A stretch of 22,045 nucleotides of DNA from assembly GCA_003427395.1 (NCBI GenBank), contig BFEA01000001.1, positions 14,175,586 through 14,197,630 on the forward strand, written 5' to 3'. A program made the position numbers and the translations under genes. The notes beneath the pieces were generated by a model that saw only the letters and a list, made by a program, of their open reading frames with translations, searched no databases and had not been told where the DNA came from. Shown piece by piece: positions 9,541 through 18,427 of the stretch. Origin of the DNA: Chara braunii (Eukaryota; Streptophyta; Charophyceae; Charales; Characeae). The stretch's first letter is position 1; every line of letters begins with the position of its first letter.

Positions 9541-10413
9541 CTAATCTGTTCTAACATCGTTTTTTTTTCAGCTAGAGAATATAGGAAGATTTGCAATGAA
9601 TGGGCGGATGATTTTTGTATCTCGTGTTGAATTACTAGAGACAACCGAATATCTGCATCGTTGACACTAATTGCCCCTTAGAATATCGACAATCATTTGG
9701 TGAATGTGGTTTGACACATACTCTGGCACATATAACATGTAGAGTTGTTCGTTGATCACGACTTCCACGTGCTTCGTGCGACTCGGTTTCGAATTTAGGA
9801 GCGATGGAGATGAAATGAACGAAATGTCCAATCGTCAAGACAACAAAGTGGCAATCATTTGAGCGTTGACTTATGTGATCGCCATGTGTTCTTCTGGGGT
9901 AATTTCATCTTCCGCGTCCCAATTATCCATCATTTTTTCGACGATTTTGATCTCGATTTCAAACAGGGAGGCGACGAACCGCTCAGGGGGTTCCAAAGTT
10001 TGTGCTTCGGTGTCTTGCTGAAGCATGCACACCTCTTTCCCTACTATGAATAGTGATTGGGGGGGGCAGTTCAGTGACGACACATAAAGACTTCTTCTCA
10101 GGATAGCGAGGCAGCAAGGGGGGAGTTGCATCATACAGGGTTCGAGGGGGTTCAAAAAAATATGCTAACCTTAAAACTTGCACGAGGAACTCCCCAATAA
10201 TTAATGTACATACGCGTTGAAACCTTTTTGGCATCACATTAATTTCCGTGATTATAAACGTCTCAGTTGTTTTTTAGCAGATCGGGTAACGCAGTACCCT
10301 ACACGTTGCAAGGCAACAAATCCATCGTTTCCATCCTCTGCTTGGTCGGATTCGTTTGTCAGTTCATCCGGCAAGATCATCCGAATGCATCCTGCAATGT
10401 ATGCGGGAGTATC
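9541..10413 (-). pseudogene. Protease-RT spacer, copy B
   Basis: Minus-strand open segments (10155-9871 and 9838-9635) correspond to the stretch between protease and RT in copy A (12012-11465). Shared words are GKEV, LEPPE, IKIVEK versus IKIVKK, and ITPEEHMAI versus ITPKGHMAI. Several stops. No named domain. Confidence 0.7.
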
Positions 10414-10760
10414 TCAAGGTTTGTTGGAGATCACCCGGAGGGTGAGGAACATCGGAACACTGTATGACTTCCCTCCCGTGTTCTTAAGGACCACTACCCA
10501 TCGTTCAAACTCCAGATTAGCTGGCAACACATTGAGGGTAGGCAATTCAATAAGCACATCATAAGAGGTCACCTTGAGGACTATCACATCTACGAGGGTG
10601 TGAACTTTTCCTATCCGGAAGGCGACATTCGTCATCCGTCTTGCTGCTCTAATTTTTCCTTCGTCGGCCGAAATGAGGTGGTCACCCTCAGGGATTGAGA
10701 TTAAATCTTTCTTTCTACCTTCTCGTCTTGCAATGTTGTAACATACGGTCAGTGGCTGAT
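10414..10760 (-). pseudogene. Gag end / aspartic protease remnant, copy B, active site deleted
   Basis: The segment reads KKDLISIPEGDHLISADEGK and then MTNVAFRIGKVHTLVDVIV and SYDVLIELPTLNVLPANLEF, matching the C-terminal half of the copy A protease (KKDLIPLTKGDHLILVDEEK, YDVLVGLPALNALQASLDF). Next to it, at 10730-10758, sequence equivalent to 12938-12970 of copy A (the gag end) joins directly. About 250 bp found in copy A, including the DSGA active site, is missing here. Confidence 0.85.
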
Positions 10761-11460
10761 CCTTTCACATGAGGTTCATCAGGCGCCGAGCAATTGCCGC
10801 GAAACCCTTGATAAATCGGCGGTAGTACGAGTCTAGTCCAAGAAAGGCTCGAACCTGCGTTAGTGACGTGGGCGTAGGCGCTTCTCGAACCGCCTCGACC
10901 TTCCTCAAATCCAGTCTCAAGCCTCTCCTAGTCACTACGTAGCCCAGGAATGAGATCTCGGACAAGAGGAACTCATTCTTTTCGTATGCAATCTTGAAAC
11001 TCGCGTCTCGCAATGCTCCAAGTGTCCATTCGATATGTTGTGCATGTCCATGAAACGACTCAGAATAAACCAATATGTCATCCATATACACAACAAAAAA
11101 GTTAATCATTCCCTGCGTCAGGCAGGTCTTGCGCACAAAAGTATGCAAGGTGACGTTCATTGCTCTCTGAAAAGTGGCTGGTGCGTTACATATCCCCATA
11201 GGGCATCAGATCCACTGCCATATGTCTTCAAATAACACAAACGTCGTCTTTGGCCGATCTTCCTCCTTGATCGGGATGTGATGGAACCCGTGACGAATAT
11301 CAAACTTACTAAAATAATTAGCACATTCAATCGCATCCAATAGACCGTCAATCCGGGGTAGGGGCTACACATCCTTGATCGTTATATCATTCAACTTTCG
11401 ATAATTAATGCATATGCGAATCGACCCATTCTTTTTCGGGACTTGCTTCGAACTTTCGGA
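10759..11460 (-). pseudogene. Ty3/gypsy reverse transcriptase, copy A
   Basis: One frame can be followed from about 11460 to 10759 with stops at 11365-11367 (TAG), 11206-11208 (TGA) and 10765-10767 (TGA). Landmarks in order: RICINYRKLNDITIKD, motif A YFSKFDIRHGFHHI with the D intact (11299-11301), CNAPATFQRAMN, motif C VVYMDDILVYS with both D intact (11077-11088), NEFLLSEISFLGYVV, and FLGLDSYYRRFIKGFAAIA. It is the better preserved of the two RT copies. It ends with KDQPLT, the first words of the RT-RNase H link, at the recombination breakpoint; no RNase H of copy A is present. Confidence 0.93.
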
Positions 11461-12012
11461 TTCGCTCTAACGCCGCCTTCCTCTCTGTGAGTGGATATTG
11501 ATACGGTTTTTAGTATGTAGGAGGATCTGTCCCCGTTTGAATCTCATGCTGTATCACCAAGGACATCTCGATATCCGCATGGTCAATACAAAGTATTCCA
11601 TCAAGATATCCGCAGTCAACCGGTGAATCTCATCGGGCACATATTCGAGAACGTGCAACTCGTTGGATAGCCCGTGAATGGTGACTTCTACCTACTTGGT
11701 GTGATTTGCCTTTGTGTCCTCGGGCAGGGGAGACGAAATAAAGGAGTGGTCAGATCGCCAAGAGAACACTGTGGCAACCATCTGGGCATCCTCCTCTCGG
11801 ATTGCCATGTGTCCTTTTGGGGTAATTCCGTCTTCCACGTCTCCGAGGTCTTATGATTTCTTGACAATTTTTATTCTGCTTTCAAAGAGGGGGGCGTCAA
11901 ATTGCTCAGGGGGTTCCAAACTCTGGACCTCGGCCACCCTGTGCAACAGGCGAACTTCCTTTCCTATCGTGAGTAGCGGTCGGGGAGGTAGTCCCGTGAC
12001 ATCGCAAAAAGA
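11461..12012 (-). pseudogene. Protease-RT spacer, copy A
   Basis: Continues in the frame of the protease after a TGA, for about 170 codons with four further stops or breaks, through GKEVRLLHRVAEVQSLEPPE, ITPKGHMAIREEDAQ and EVTIHGLSNELHVLEYVPDE. It then joins the RT. It corresponds to 9541-10413 in copy B. Length and order fit the connector before the RT palm in gypsy polyproteins. Confidence 0.7.
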
Positions 12013-13137
12013 TCATTTGTCCAGGTGGCGCAGGAGTAGTGGGGTAGTTGCCCCGTATAGGGGTCTAGGGGGTTCCCAGGAGTCAGGCATTCTTGACACT
12101 TTTACCAGGGGCTCTCCTACGACCAATGCTCGTGTCCGCCAAACTTTTTCCTTGGTGAGGACAAACGTCCGGGTCATGTCTTGTTGAATCGGGTAACGAA
12201 TTATCTGACGTGTCAGTTCTTGAACCACAGGGTTTATCTCTTCCTCACTCTCGGAATACGTTAGGGGTAAGGTTACGGGTTCATCATCCATTGCATCTAA
12301 TTCGCCTGTCAGTTCCTCCCACATTACCATTTGGATCGATCCTACTGTTTCCGGATGGATTTTTTGGGATGTATTTGACGCTGTCCGTAACGTGAGGTGC
12401 ATGGGAATCGTGTATGGCTTTCCGCCCCTGTTCTTGAGAACCACTACCCGCCATTCGAAGTCCAGGCTGGCCTGCAGGGCATTAAGAGCTGGCAATCCAA
12501 CAAGGACATCGTACAAGTTTACATACTGTAACAGGACTATAACGTCCCCTAAGGCGTTGACTTTCCTCAACCTGAAGGCAATATTAGTCATTTTTCCTAG
12601 CGCTCGGAGTTTCTCTTCATCAACCAAGATGAGATGATCTCCCTTGGTGAGCGGTATCAGATCTTTCTTTCTCCCCCCCCTTTCCACCACCCATAGGGAT
12701 ATGGCTAGGACAGCCGCCCCCGAATCGATAATGGCACTGTCAGGGATTCCCCAAATTTCCATGTTACACTCCACGGATTTCCACGGGATGGCTCAAATAC
12801 GTATAAAGTGATCGTCTTTTTGGATTAGTCCTAGACGCAGCGGATTTGGCGTGTCGGGTGCTTCCGTTCTTGACTCCCTAGCGGGAGCCTTTACCTTGAC
12901 GACCACGAGTTTTACGAGTGCGAAGCGCTTTCGGTTAGCCTTGCAATGCTATAACATACGATCATTGGCTTGTTCGTATATGGACAAGAGATGTCCGATC
13001 GGTAGGGGAATGCGGTTGTCAAATGCTTGAACTATGTCTAGCACATCAATCCCCCTCGTCATAAATGCGGGACCGCAAGATGACCTCCACTCCGAGACCT
13101 TTCGGTCTTCGTCCGCAGGGTGAATGGCTCCTATCAT
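12013..13137 (-). pseudogene. Ty3/gypsy aspartic protease region, copy A
   Basis: One frame runs from 13137 to 12013 with only two stops: TAG at 12949-12951 and TGA at 12793-12795. The N-terminal part (AFDNRIPLPIGHLLSIYEQA) is the gag-pol junction. The protease proper holds the active-site word AIIDSGAAVLAIS, with DSGA at 12715-12726, and the later YDVLVGLPALNAL word that corresponds to the second strand-loop of retropepsins. The last 253 codons are uninterrupted. The enzyme cleaves the gag-pol polyprotein in the particle. Apart from the two stops, I see no lost key residue. Confidence 0.88.
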
Positions 13138-13147
13138 TCCTTACCTC

Positions 13148-14214
13148 ATATATCCTGACGAGATGTATTGGTCAAGTGGGATAAGCTTTGCTGCTTCTTC
13201 GGCGGTCGGACAGTTGTAGTTATCACCCCGTCATTTTCCTCCACCATCGTTCCTACTCGTTCGGGTCTGTTTACTATGGGTGTTGCGGCCACGGGGGCCG
13301 CTCCTGTCCGGACCTAAGTGGGTCGATTGGGACAATCTCGGGCTATGTGCTCGGGCTGGTGACACGTGTAACATCCATTTATCCTTGCGCCTGTGCCGGC
13401 CATGACGCCTCCTACCGCATGCGTGGCAGGAGCACTAGTAGGTAAGGGCGAAGTTCGGACGGTGATGGGACACATGGAGCGCATTAGTGTTTCTATTTGG
13501 GTGTTATGTTCGCGATGTCCTTTCTTGCTTTCCTACATCAGGTTTACCAACGTCGGTGTAAGCTCTAGTATCGCATTCGAGTCATCTATTTTCCATGTTG
13601 CTCCCTGGGAGGATGCAGGTACGTTTGCCATAGATGGCCTAGGGCTTAGATCAGGCAGGGGCTTATTGGCTGCCACTTCTTCTAGGTAGGTGACGTGGTT
13701 AGAGACGAAGCCCATGTTTTCGAATTTATTTTGCAGTGTCGTCAGTTCCGCTCTGGCTCTGGCCAGTTCGGTGGAATCTCCATCCTTCTCATGATCTTCC
13801 CCTTCGAGGAAGATGGCAGCAAACTTCATCTCCATTTCCTCGACCGCATCCATGATCTGCTGCATGGTATGATTGATGGGGGATAACTTTTTTCACAATT
13901 TGGCCCGCATTGCACGGCTTCGGAGCCCATCGATGAACAAATTTCTCCCCACCTTCTTGTCTCGTTCATATTTTACAAACACTGTAAAATTGGCTTCAGT
14001 ACTCGGCGATGAGCTCGAGAGGTTTCTGTACTCGGTCTTTGATCATGAAGAAGGTCTATTCTATATGTATATAATCAAACCTATGCAAGAAATCCCTCTC
14101 GAAGGTCCGGAGATCGATCCAAGCATAGGTGTTGAACCAATGGTGTGCATCTCTCCCCCAACGGGCGGGGATATTGATCATGGCTTCATCATTGCCTAAG
14201 ATCGGTCGAGCTAT
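13148..14214 (-). pseudogene. Ty3/gypsy Gag with CCHC zinc knuckle, copy A
   Basis: Gag forms the particle and binds the RNA. It begins about 28 bases after the primer binding site. The capsid part (14214-13880) contains RWGRDAHHWFNTYAWIDL, TFERDFLHRF and KDRVQKPLELIAEY, typical of the retrotransposon gag domain, with stops at 14056-14058, 13996-13998 and 13966-13968. A frame change leads to 13865-13533 (helical, Glu-rich, probable coiled coil). After one stop the same frame continues to a perfect CX2CX4HX4C knuckle, CYTCHQPEHIARDC (13332-13373), with a stop at 13314-13316 soon after. The likely start codon position at 14212-14214 is ATA instead of ATG. Confidence 0.88.
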
Positions 14215-14241
14215 GGAGCCGGATCACTTGTCACTCGTGTC

Positions 14242-14254
14242 GGCTTCGATACCA
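14242..14254 (-). promoter_or_regulatory. Primer binding site, initiator Met tRNA type
   Basis: On the minus strand it reads TGGTATCGAAGCC, agreeing at 11 of 13 positions with the TGGTATCAGAGCC site complementary to the 3' end of plant initiator methionine tRNA. It starts exactly where similarity between the two LTRs ends and just before gag, the expected position. The two mismatches are adjacent. Confidence 0.8.
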
Positions 14255-14462
14255 ACCTCACGCCCAACGCAACTTCTTGTTTCGGAGTGGGTGTGGGCCC
14301 GAAAGTGTGTAAGAGGGTTGTGCCAAGGATTTTAGGAAAGTGGGGGGGGGGTGGAGTCCTAGATCGGAACTGAGATCTCCGCTGTCAAGTTTCGAGGATA
14401 GGAGTGCAAGTGGTTCGGTGGACGAATAGACTTTTTGTTTTAGCCTTCTCAGGACCAGGCTG

Positions 14463-15113
14463 CTAGTTTCGCCGACCCCGTCGTCTGGGGTGGGTTCGTA
14501 CTCTGTGCACGGAGGGAACACAGTGGGTGTCTCTTTGTGTAAAAACTTGTCGTCGTCTCGTCTTACAGATCTCAGAATCTAACGTGGATGACCTCAGTTG
14601 GAGGTTGTGTTCTCGACGTTTAGCCTCATAATGGGTTCGTTTGATAAATCCTGTGGATCGATAGTTGTTATACTGTTGACACTCGGAGCACGGTCTTCGG
14701 GGCCAATAAGGGGCTATCGCATCCCAAGGGACGACCGTTAGATTGTGGTAAGGGAAAACGAGATAGAAGGGAGGGAAGTTAGTTTCAATGGCGATGAACC
14801 AGGGTCTCACGTAATACTGGTGGTTATGTGTGTCGGTGTAATCCAAAATTCGAGGGTTTCGCCCTATGGCCTTCCGGAAGTCCCACGCACACAACTGATC
14901 GTTTTTGGTTTTGCAAGGATAGTCTAAAAGCCTTAGATTCGATTGACGGAAGAGTTGTTTGTTTTCCCAGTATTCTCGATACGCGGGATCCCTCAGACAG
15001 TTGCGGTCAGTGACCCAGAAGGGCACGGCGATGTCCATATCTTGTGAGAAAGATTCAATTAATTCATCCGAGCGTACAAGGTGCGACGGGTTGGAGACGG
15101 ATCCTGCAGACAT
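14463..15113 (-). CDS. 216-aa ORF inside LTR A, unknown function
   Basis: This is an uninterrupted minus-strand ORF from ATG at 15113 to TAG at 14463, entirely inside LTR A, while every other long frame of the element is broken. The protein is rich in aromatic residues and Arg. It contains MDIAVPFWVTDRNCLRDPAY, the word FYLVFPYHNLTVVPWDAIAP, a CSEC pair (possible metal site) and an Arg/His-rich tail. There is no signal peptide or membrane segment. About 60 C-terminal residues have an in-frame counterpart in LTR B (2415-2235: REHSLRLRPS and QRDTHCVPPVHR versus REHNLQLRSS and QRDTHCVPSVHR), which suggests an old coding constraint there. The N-terminal 150 residues are absent from LTR B. I do not recognise the family. 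It could also be the remains of the third ORF of another copy, or chance openness. Confidence 0.45.
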   Translation of the reverse strand: MSAGSVSNPSHLVRSDELIESFSQDMDIAVPFWVTDRNCLRDPAYREYWENKQLFRQSNLRLLDYPCKTKNDQLCAWDFRKAIGRNPRILDYTDTHNHQYYVRPWFIAIETNFPPFYLVFPYHNLTVVPWDAIAPYWPRRPCSECQQYNNYRSTGFIKRTHYEAKRREHNLQLRSSTLDSEICKTRRRQVFTQRDTHCVPSVHRVRTHPRRRGRRN

Positions 15114-15840
15114 CCGTACACGTGATAACTGCCGTTTTGGTGGTCATGCGCATACGTGCGCGCACATGATCCGCCTTTGACAAAATTTGAGTCCATTCGC
15201 TATGCATACATCTATTGTTTTTCTGCGACAAGACGATACTCGTAAACTTTGTTTGTAGTAGACAATCATTTAATGCAACATACACCCACTTACGAGCAGG
15301 AGGGAAAAAATGAATAATATTCTCATGCATCAGATATCAACGCATGTGGACCATGCATAAGGAAGATCCAACTCATGCACAAAATAGATCTCTAAACGGA
15401 CTGCAAAACTACCCACTACGCATGCATTTATCCTGACCCGGGTTTATTCGGGGAGACCACGTCTATGGACCTAGCGCAAAATTAGACAGTCGATCGATGT
15501 TACATACACAAAAACATGGGCGTACTAAGCGGCAGTATTCCATACATCTCTCCATGCATCAACAAAACGCACATTTCATACACCTCATAATCCTTGACTC
15601 AACGATCGACAACCATCCATACATTCAAGACCTCCCAGCAATCAATCAATTTTGACAATTGTCATACATTCTGGGCGGAGAAAGAAAGAAATGGGGGAGA
15701 GAAAGATAATTCATACATCAACCAAAGGAAAGAAGATATGAGAGTGGCGCAAACGAAGATAGTCAAAACCAAGCTCAAAATTATACAGACGGTGCAGAGA
15801 GATAACACCACTTCAACACTTTTTTCTCTCTCTCTCTTTC

Positions 15841-15843
<3 letters not shown>

Positions 15844-15879
<36 letters not shown>
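15844..15879 (+). repeat. (GT)n microsatellite preceded by a CT tract
   Basis: 36 bases of alternating GT, with TCTCTCTCTCTTTC at 15826-15839. It lies in the part of LTR A absent from LTR B. Confidence 0.95.
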
Positions 15880-15881
<2 letters not shown>

Positions 15882-16805
15882 CCACGATGCGGGCAGTTCG
15901 TCACCTCGCACCGACGAACAACCCGAAGTTGTCATCCCGCTTAGTCCTAGCATGCAAGGCATGTTCGCCCGCGTGCCACAGTCCTTCGTGGCCACATCTC
16001 AACCCCACATACCCAGCACCAGCTCGTCGGATCGCCCAACTCCCTAGTCACCATTCAGTCTCTGCTCGTTGGTCGATCCCCTAGACCGCGCTAACTCCAA
16101 GTGTAGATTAGAGAGCGAATTAGTCTCGATTCCAAACTTTTTAGCACTTGGCATCTGCGCGAGATAATTCCGGGTTACGCTAAAGCAGGAGAAAGGGAGG
16201 AGAAGGAAGTACCTACAACTGCATGATTGGGCCGAGGCGGGGGGGACGTAGCCACTCTCCACGCATCGATCCAGTCATGGATCTTCTCAGCGGGGCTTAG
16301 CGCGGAAGGAAATCAAGAGGGAGAGGATTACAATTACATCCGTGCTCGCCGAGAAGGAGCAAGAAGAGATTACAGTTGCGATTAGAATTTAGGCGCGGCG
16401 GGAGCAGAGCGCAGGACAGGGCGCAGCAATGCGCACGCGCGAGTAAGGAGCATTGTGCAGTTACAACAACCAAAATCTGCGACAAATTACAATGCCCCTA
16501 ATTCCTAACCCGATTTAAAGTCACAATTCCCACATTCCCTGTATTTCAAAAATTAAAAAAAAAAATATCCCCCGCGATGATCGCACCCAAGTTCCCTTCC
16601 CACCTTTAGCATAACAAGAAAGAAGCTACGGCAAGAGTTATTTTCCGCTCGCTAAGCCGCGCCCCAACTACCAACCGCCATGGGACCAAGCTCTTTTAAA
16701 AAGGCGAGGGTATTCATGCAATTGGGCCGGCCCCTTTCATTCAACCCCCGAATTACCGCCGCGCAGGAAGTCGCGCGTTTCAGAAAGTAGTTCCTCACAA
16801 AGACC

Positions 16806-16855
16806 TCCTGAATGCCACTTGCGTGCCTAACCAATTGAGCTAGACCGCTGGATAC
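16806..16855 (-). pseudogene. tRNA-like relic (5' half) touching the LTR
   Basis: The minus strand reads a perfect eukaryotic box A, TAGCTCAATTGG (16831-16842), preceded by an acceptor-like CCAGCGGTC and followed by TTAGGCACGCAAGTGGC, as in a tRNA D arm and anticodon arm. No box B (GGTTCGANTCC) follows: the sequence runs into LTR A seven bases later. It is either a tRNA gene or tRNA-derived SINE cut by the LTR, or a chance match. There is no reliable anticodon. Confidence 0.45.
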
Positions 16856-16862
16856 GGAGGGG

Positions 16863-17116
16863 GGGGGGGAAAAAAAACATGAAATACGAATTCTTTCATG
16901 AAAAAACAAGTGTTGAAAAAAGAAAAAAGAAAAGACAAAAAAGAATGCTTTCCTGCTCCTTCCAGGGTTGTGGTGGTCTGTAGTGGTCCCTCTGCACATG
17001 GCGAGTCTGTGTGTGTGAGACACACCTCGTGACATAATCCTTCCTACGTGGTAAGTGGGTGTATGTGGGTGAGACACTCATGACATCATTACAACCTTGA
17101 CCTTCCCCAACCACGT
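16863..17116. other. Intergenic, no gene seen
   Basis: Starts with a G-run and A-runs, then GTGTGTGAGACAC-type repeated words (about 17003-17022 and 17054-17075). No coding signature. Confidence 0.5.
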
Positions 17117-17390
17117 GAAGGTACAGACAACAGGCTGTGCACCGGTGCCCTCACAGGAAGTCAATTTGTGTCCTATTGAAAATTTGCAGTCAACCTAAGG
17201 GGTTATCAGACCCAAAGTTTTTTTTTCTTTGGGGTAACTAGGGCACGGTCACGAAGGCACAGACAACAGGCTGTGCACCGGTGCCCTCACAGGAAGTCAA
17301 TTTTTGTGGCCTATTGAAAATTTGCAGTCAACCTAAGGGGTTATCAGACCCAAAGTTTTTTTTTCTTTGGGGTAACTAGGGCACAGTCAC
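17117..17390 (+). repeat. Two-unit 136-138 bp tandem repeat with hairpins
   Basis: Units 17117-17252 and 17253-17390 are nearly identical, so this is a recent duplication. A partial third start (GAAGGCA) sits at 17391-17397. Each unit contains the palindrome GCACCGGTGC and the hairpin CCCAAAG-T9-CTTTGGG. The second unit runs into the foldback element. Confidence 0.93.
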
Positions 17391-17397
17391 GAAGGCA

Positions 17398-17872
17398 GTT
17401 TCTAAAGGCATTTCAAACTGCGTTTTAGCAGTCCAGTCTGGTGGGAAGTTTACAATGCAGTTGAAACTCCGCTTTGCAAAAAAGTTGCACCGCGGAGTTT
17501 GTAACTGCAGTTCAGTCAGGTATGTGGCCGGGGCCCAGCCAGTTGACGAGTTGCTTTTTTTTTCTTTTCTTTTTGTCCTCGGGCGTGGCTGAGGCATCTC
17601 GCCCGTGGCCATGCCACACGACGAGATGCTGTTTTTTCTTTTTTTTTTCAATCTTGGGTGTGGCCGACGCATCTCGGCCATGGTTGGGCCTCGGTCATGC
17701 CCGAGGGGGGAAAAAAAATAAAACAAAAAAAAACAAAAACTGCCACGTGCCTTACTGAACTGCGGTTACAAACTCCGCGGTGTGACTTTTCTGCAAAGCG
17801 GAGTCTCAACTGTTTTGTAAACTTCTGACCGAAGTGCACTGCAGAAAACGTGTTCGGAATGCATTTTGAAAC
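17398..17872. mobile_element. 475 bp foldback element with ~131 bp inverted arms
   Basis: Arms 17398-17528 and 17742-17872 are inverted copies with scattered mismatches. Shared words read from the left arm are GAAGTTTACAA, GACTCCGCTTTGCA or AACTCCGCTTTGCA, CACCGCGGAGTTTGTAAC and CAGTTCAGT. The loop 17529-17741 holds a 75 bp two-unit tandem repeat (GACGAG at 17545 and 17620). No ORF and no clear target duplication. It fits a foldback/MITE-class non-autonomous element. Confidence 0.85.
17545..17695 (+). repeat. 75 bp tandem repeat in the foldback loop
   Basis: Each unit is GACGAG, a pyrimidine/T-run, then GGGCGTGGCTGAGGCATCTCG or its GGTGTGGCCGACGCATCTCG variant and a GCCATG word. Length differences lie in the T-runs. 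Confidence 0.75.
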
Positions 17873-17873
17873 T

Positions 17874-18424
17874 CAAACCATGACCACACCCGAGTTTTTT
17901 TTTTTTTCCCCCTGTGTTTTTTTGTACCATTTCTCAATTATTGGTATCAGTAGGGTTTTGGCCAACACGGGTGCGAGTGCGAGTGTGAGTGGTGTGTGGG
18001 AGAGTGCTATTCGATTGGGGGTGGGGGATGATGAAAAAGGAGGCACAGCTACTTGCAAAATGCTCAGTCTTTGCATTAGCCGGACGCCCACAGGCGGCCC
18101 CACCCCATCATCTCTGACTACTGCTGTTGGGGGGGGAGGCAACATGCAATCCCTTCATTGTGAGGTAGCGATGCTTGCAGGGGTCCCCTCTATATAGCCT
18201 TAGCAGTGGGGAAAAAACAAACAAACAGAAAACCATTTTTTTGTTTTTTGGGTAGGGCGCTAAGTGAGCACACACACTTCGCATGGGGTCCAACTGGGTG
18301 GCCTGCAACTCTGTCCCTTTTGCGCATAGTCTGACCACGTGACCACATGGGTACCAAAAGTCTTGAATTCGCTCGCATTGGCAATACCAAATCGCGCAAA
18401 AAAATGAGATTTTAGGTCCTTGTG
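17874..18424. other. Intergenic, no gene seen
   Basis: Contains T-, G- and A-runs, and a CTATATAG word at 18190-18197 with no gene next to it. The open frame crossing 18260-18787 spans the MITE border and has no family signature, so it is not listed as a gene. Confidence 0.5.
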
Positions 18425-18427
18425 TGA

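Larger units (their letters stand above)
2017..16799 (-). mobile_element. Composite Ty3/gypsy LTR retrotransposon (two joined halves)
   Basis: Two direct repeats (2017-3595 and 14255-16799) bracket a minus-strand series of gag, protease, RT, then a second protease remnant, RT, RNase H, integrase and a third ORF region. The RT-RNase H-integrase order (integrase last) is the Ty3/gypsy order, not Ty1/copia. A second protease/RT block begins at about 10760, so the interior holds one and a half elements. RT of the two blocks is clearly related but diverged at many residues, and the LTRs are diverged too, so this is not a recent tandem duplication. Every coding segment has stops or frameshifts. I found no matching 5 bp target duplication at the outer ends (the bases next to 16799 and 2017 differ), as expected if the two ends come from different insertions. 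Confidence 0.85.
14255..16799 (-). repeat. 5' LTR (LTR A), ~2.5 kb
   Basis: On the minus strand it begins TGTGAGGAAC at 16799 and ends beside the primer binding site at 14255. Both ends are set by comparison with LTR B. The outer 650 bp (16145-16799) and inner 400 bp (14255-14650) align with LTR B. The middle is about 1 kb longer and holds an uninterrupted 216-codon ORF and a (GT)n tract. The LTRs differ by many substitutions and indels, indicating age or different parent elements. Confidence 0.75.

Noticed and set aside
16044-16485. Short open frames in the outer part of LTR A
   Set aside because: The homologous stretch of LTR B does not keep these frames, so there is no sign of coding constraint.
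18189-18200. TATA-like CTATATAG promoter
   Set aside because: No supportable gene lies downstream on either strand; chance occurrence in AT-rich DNA is likely.
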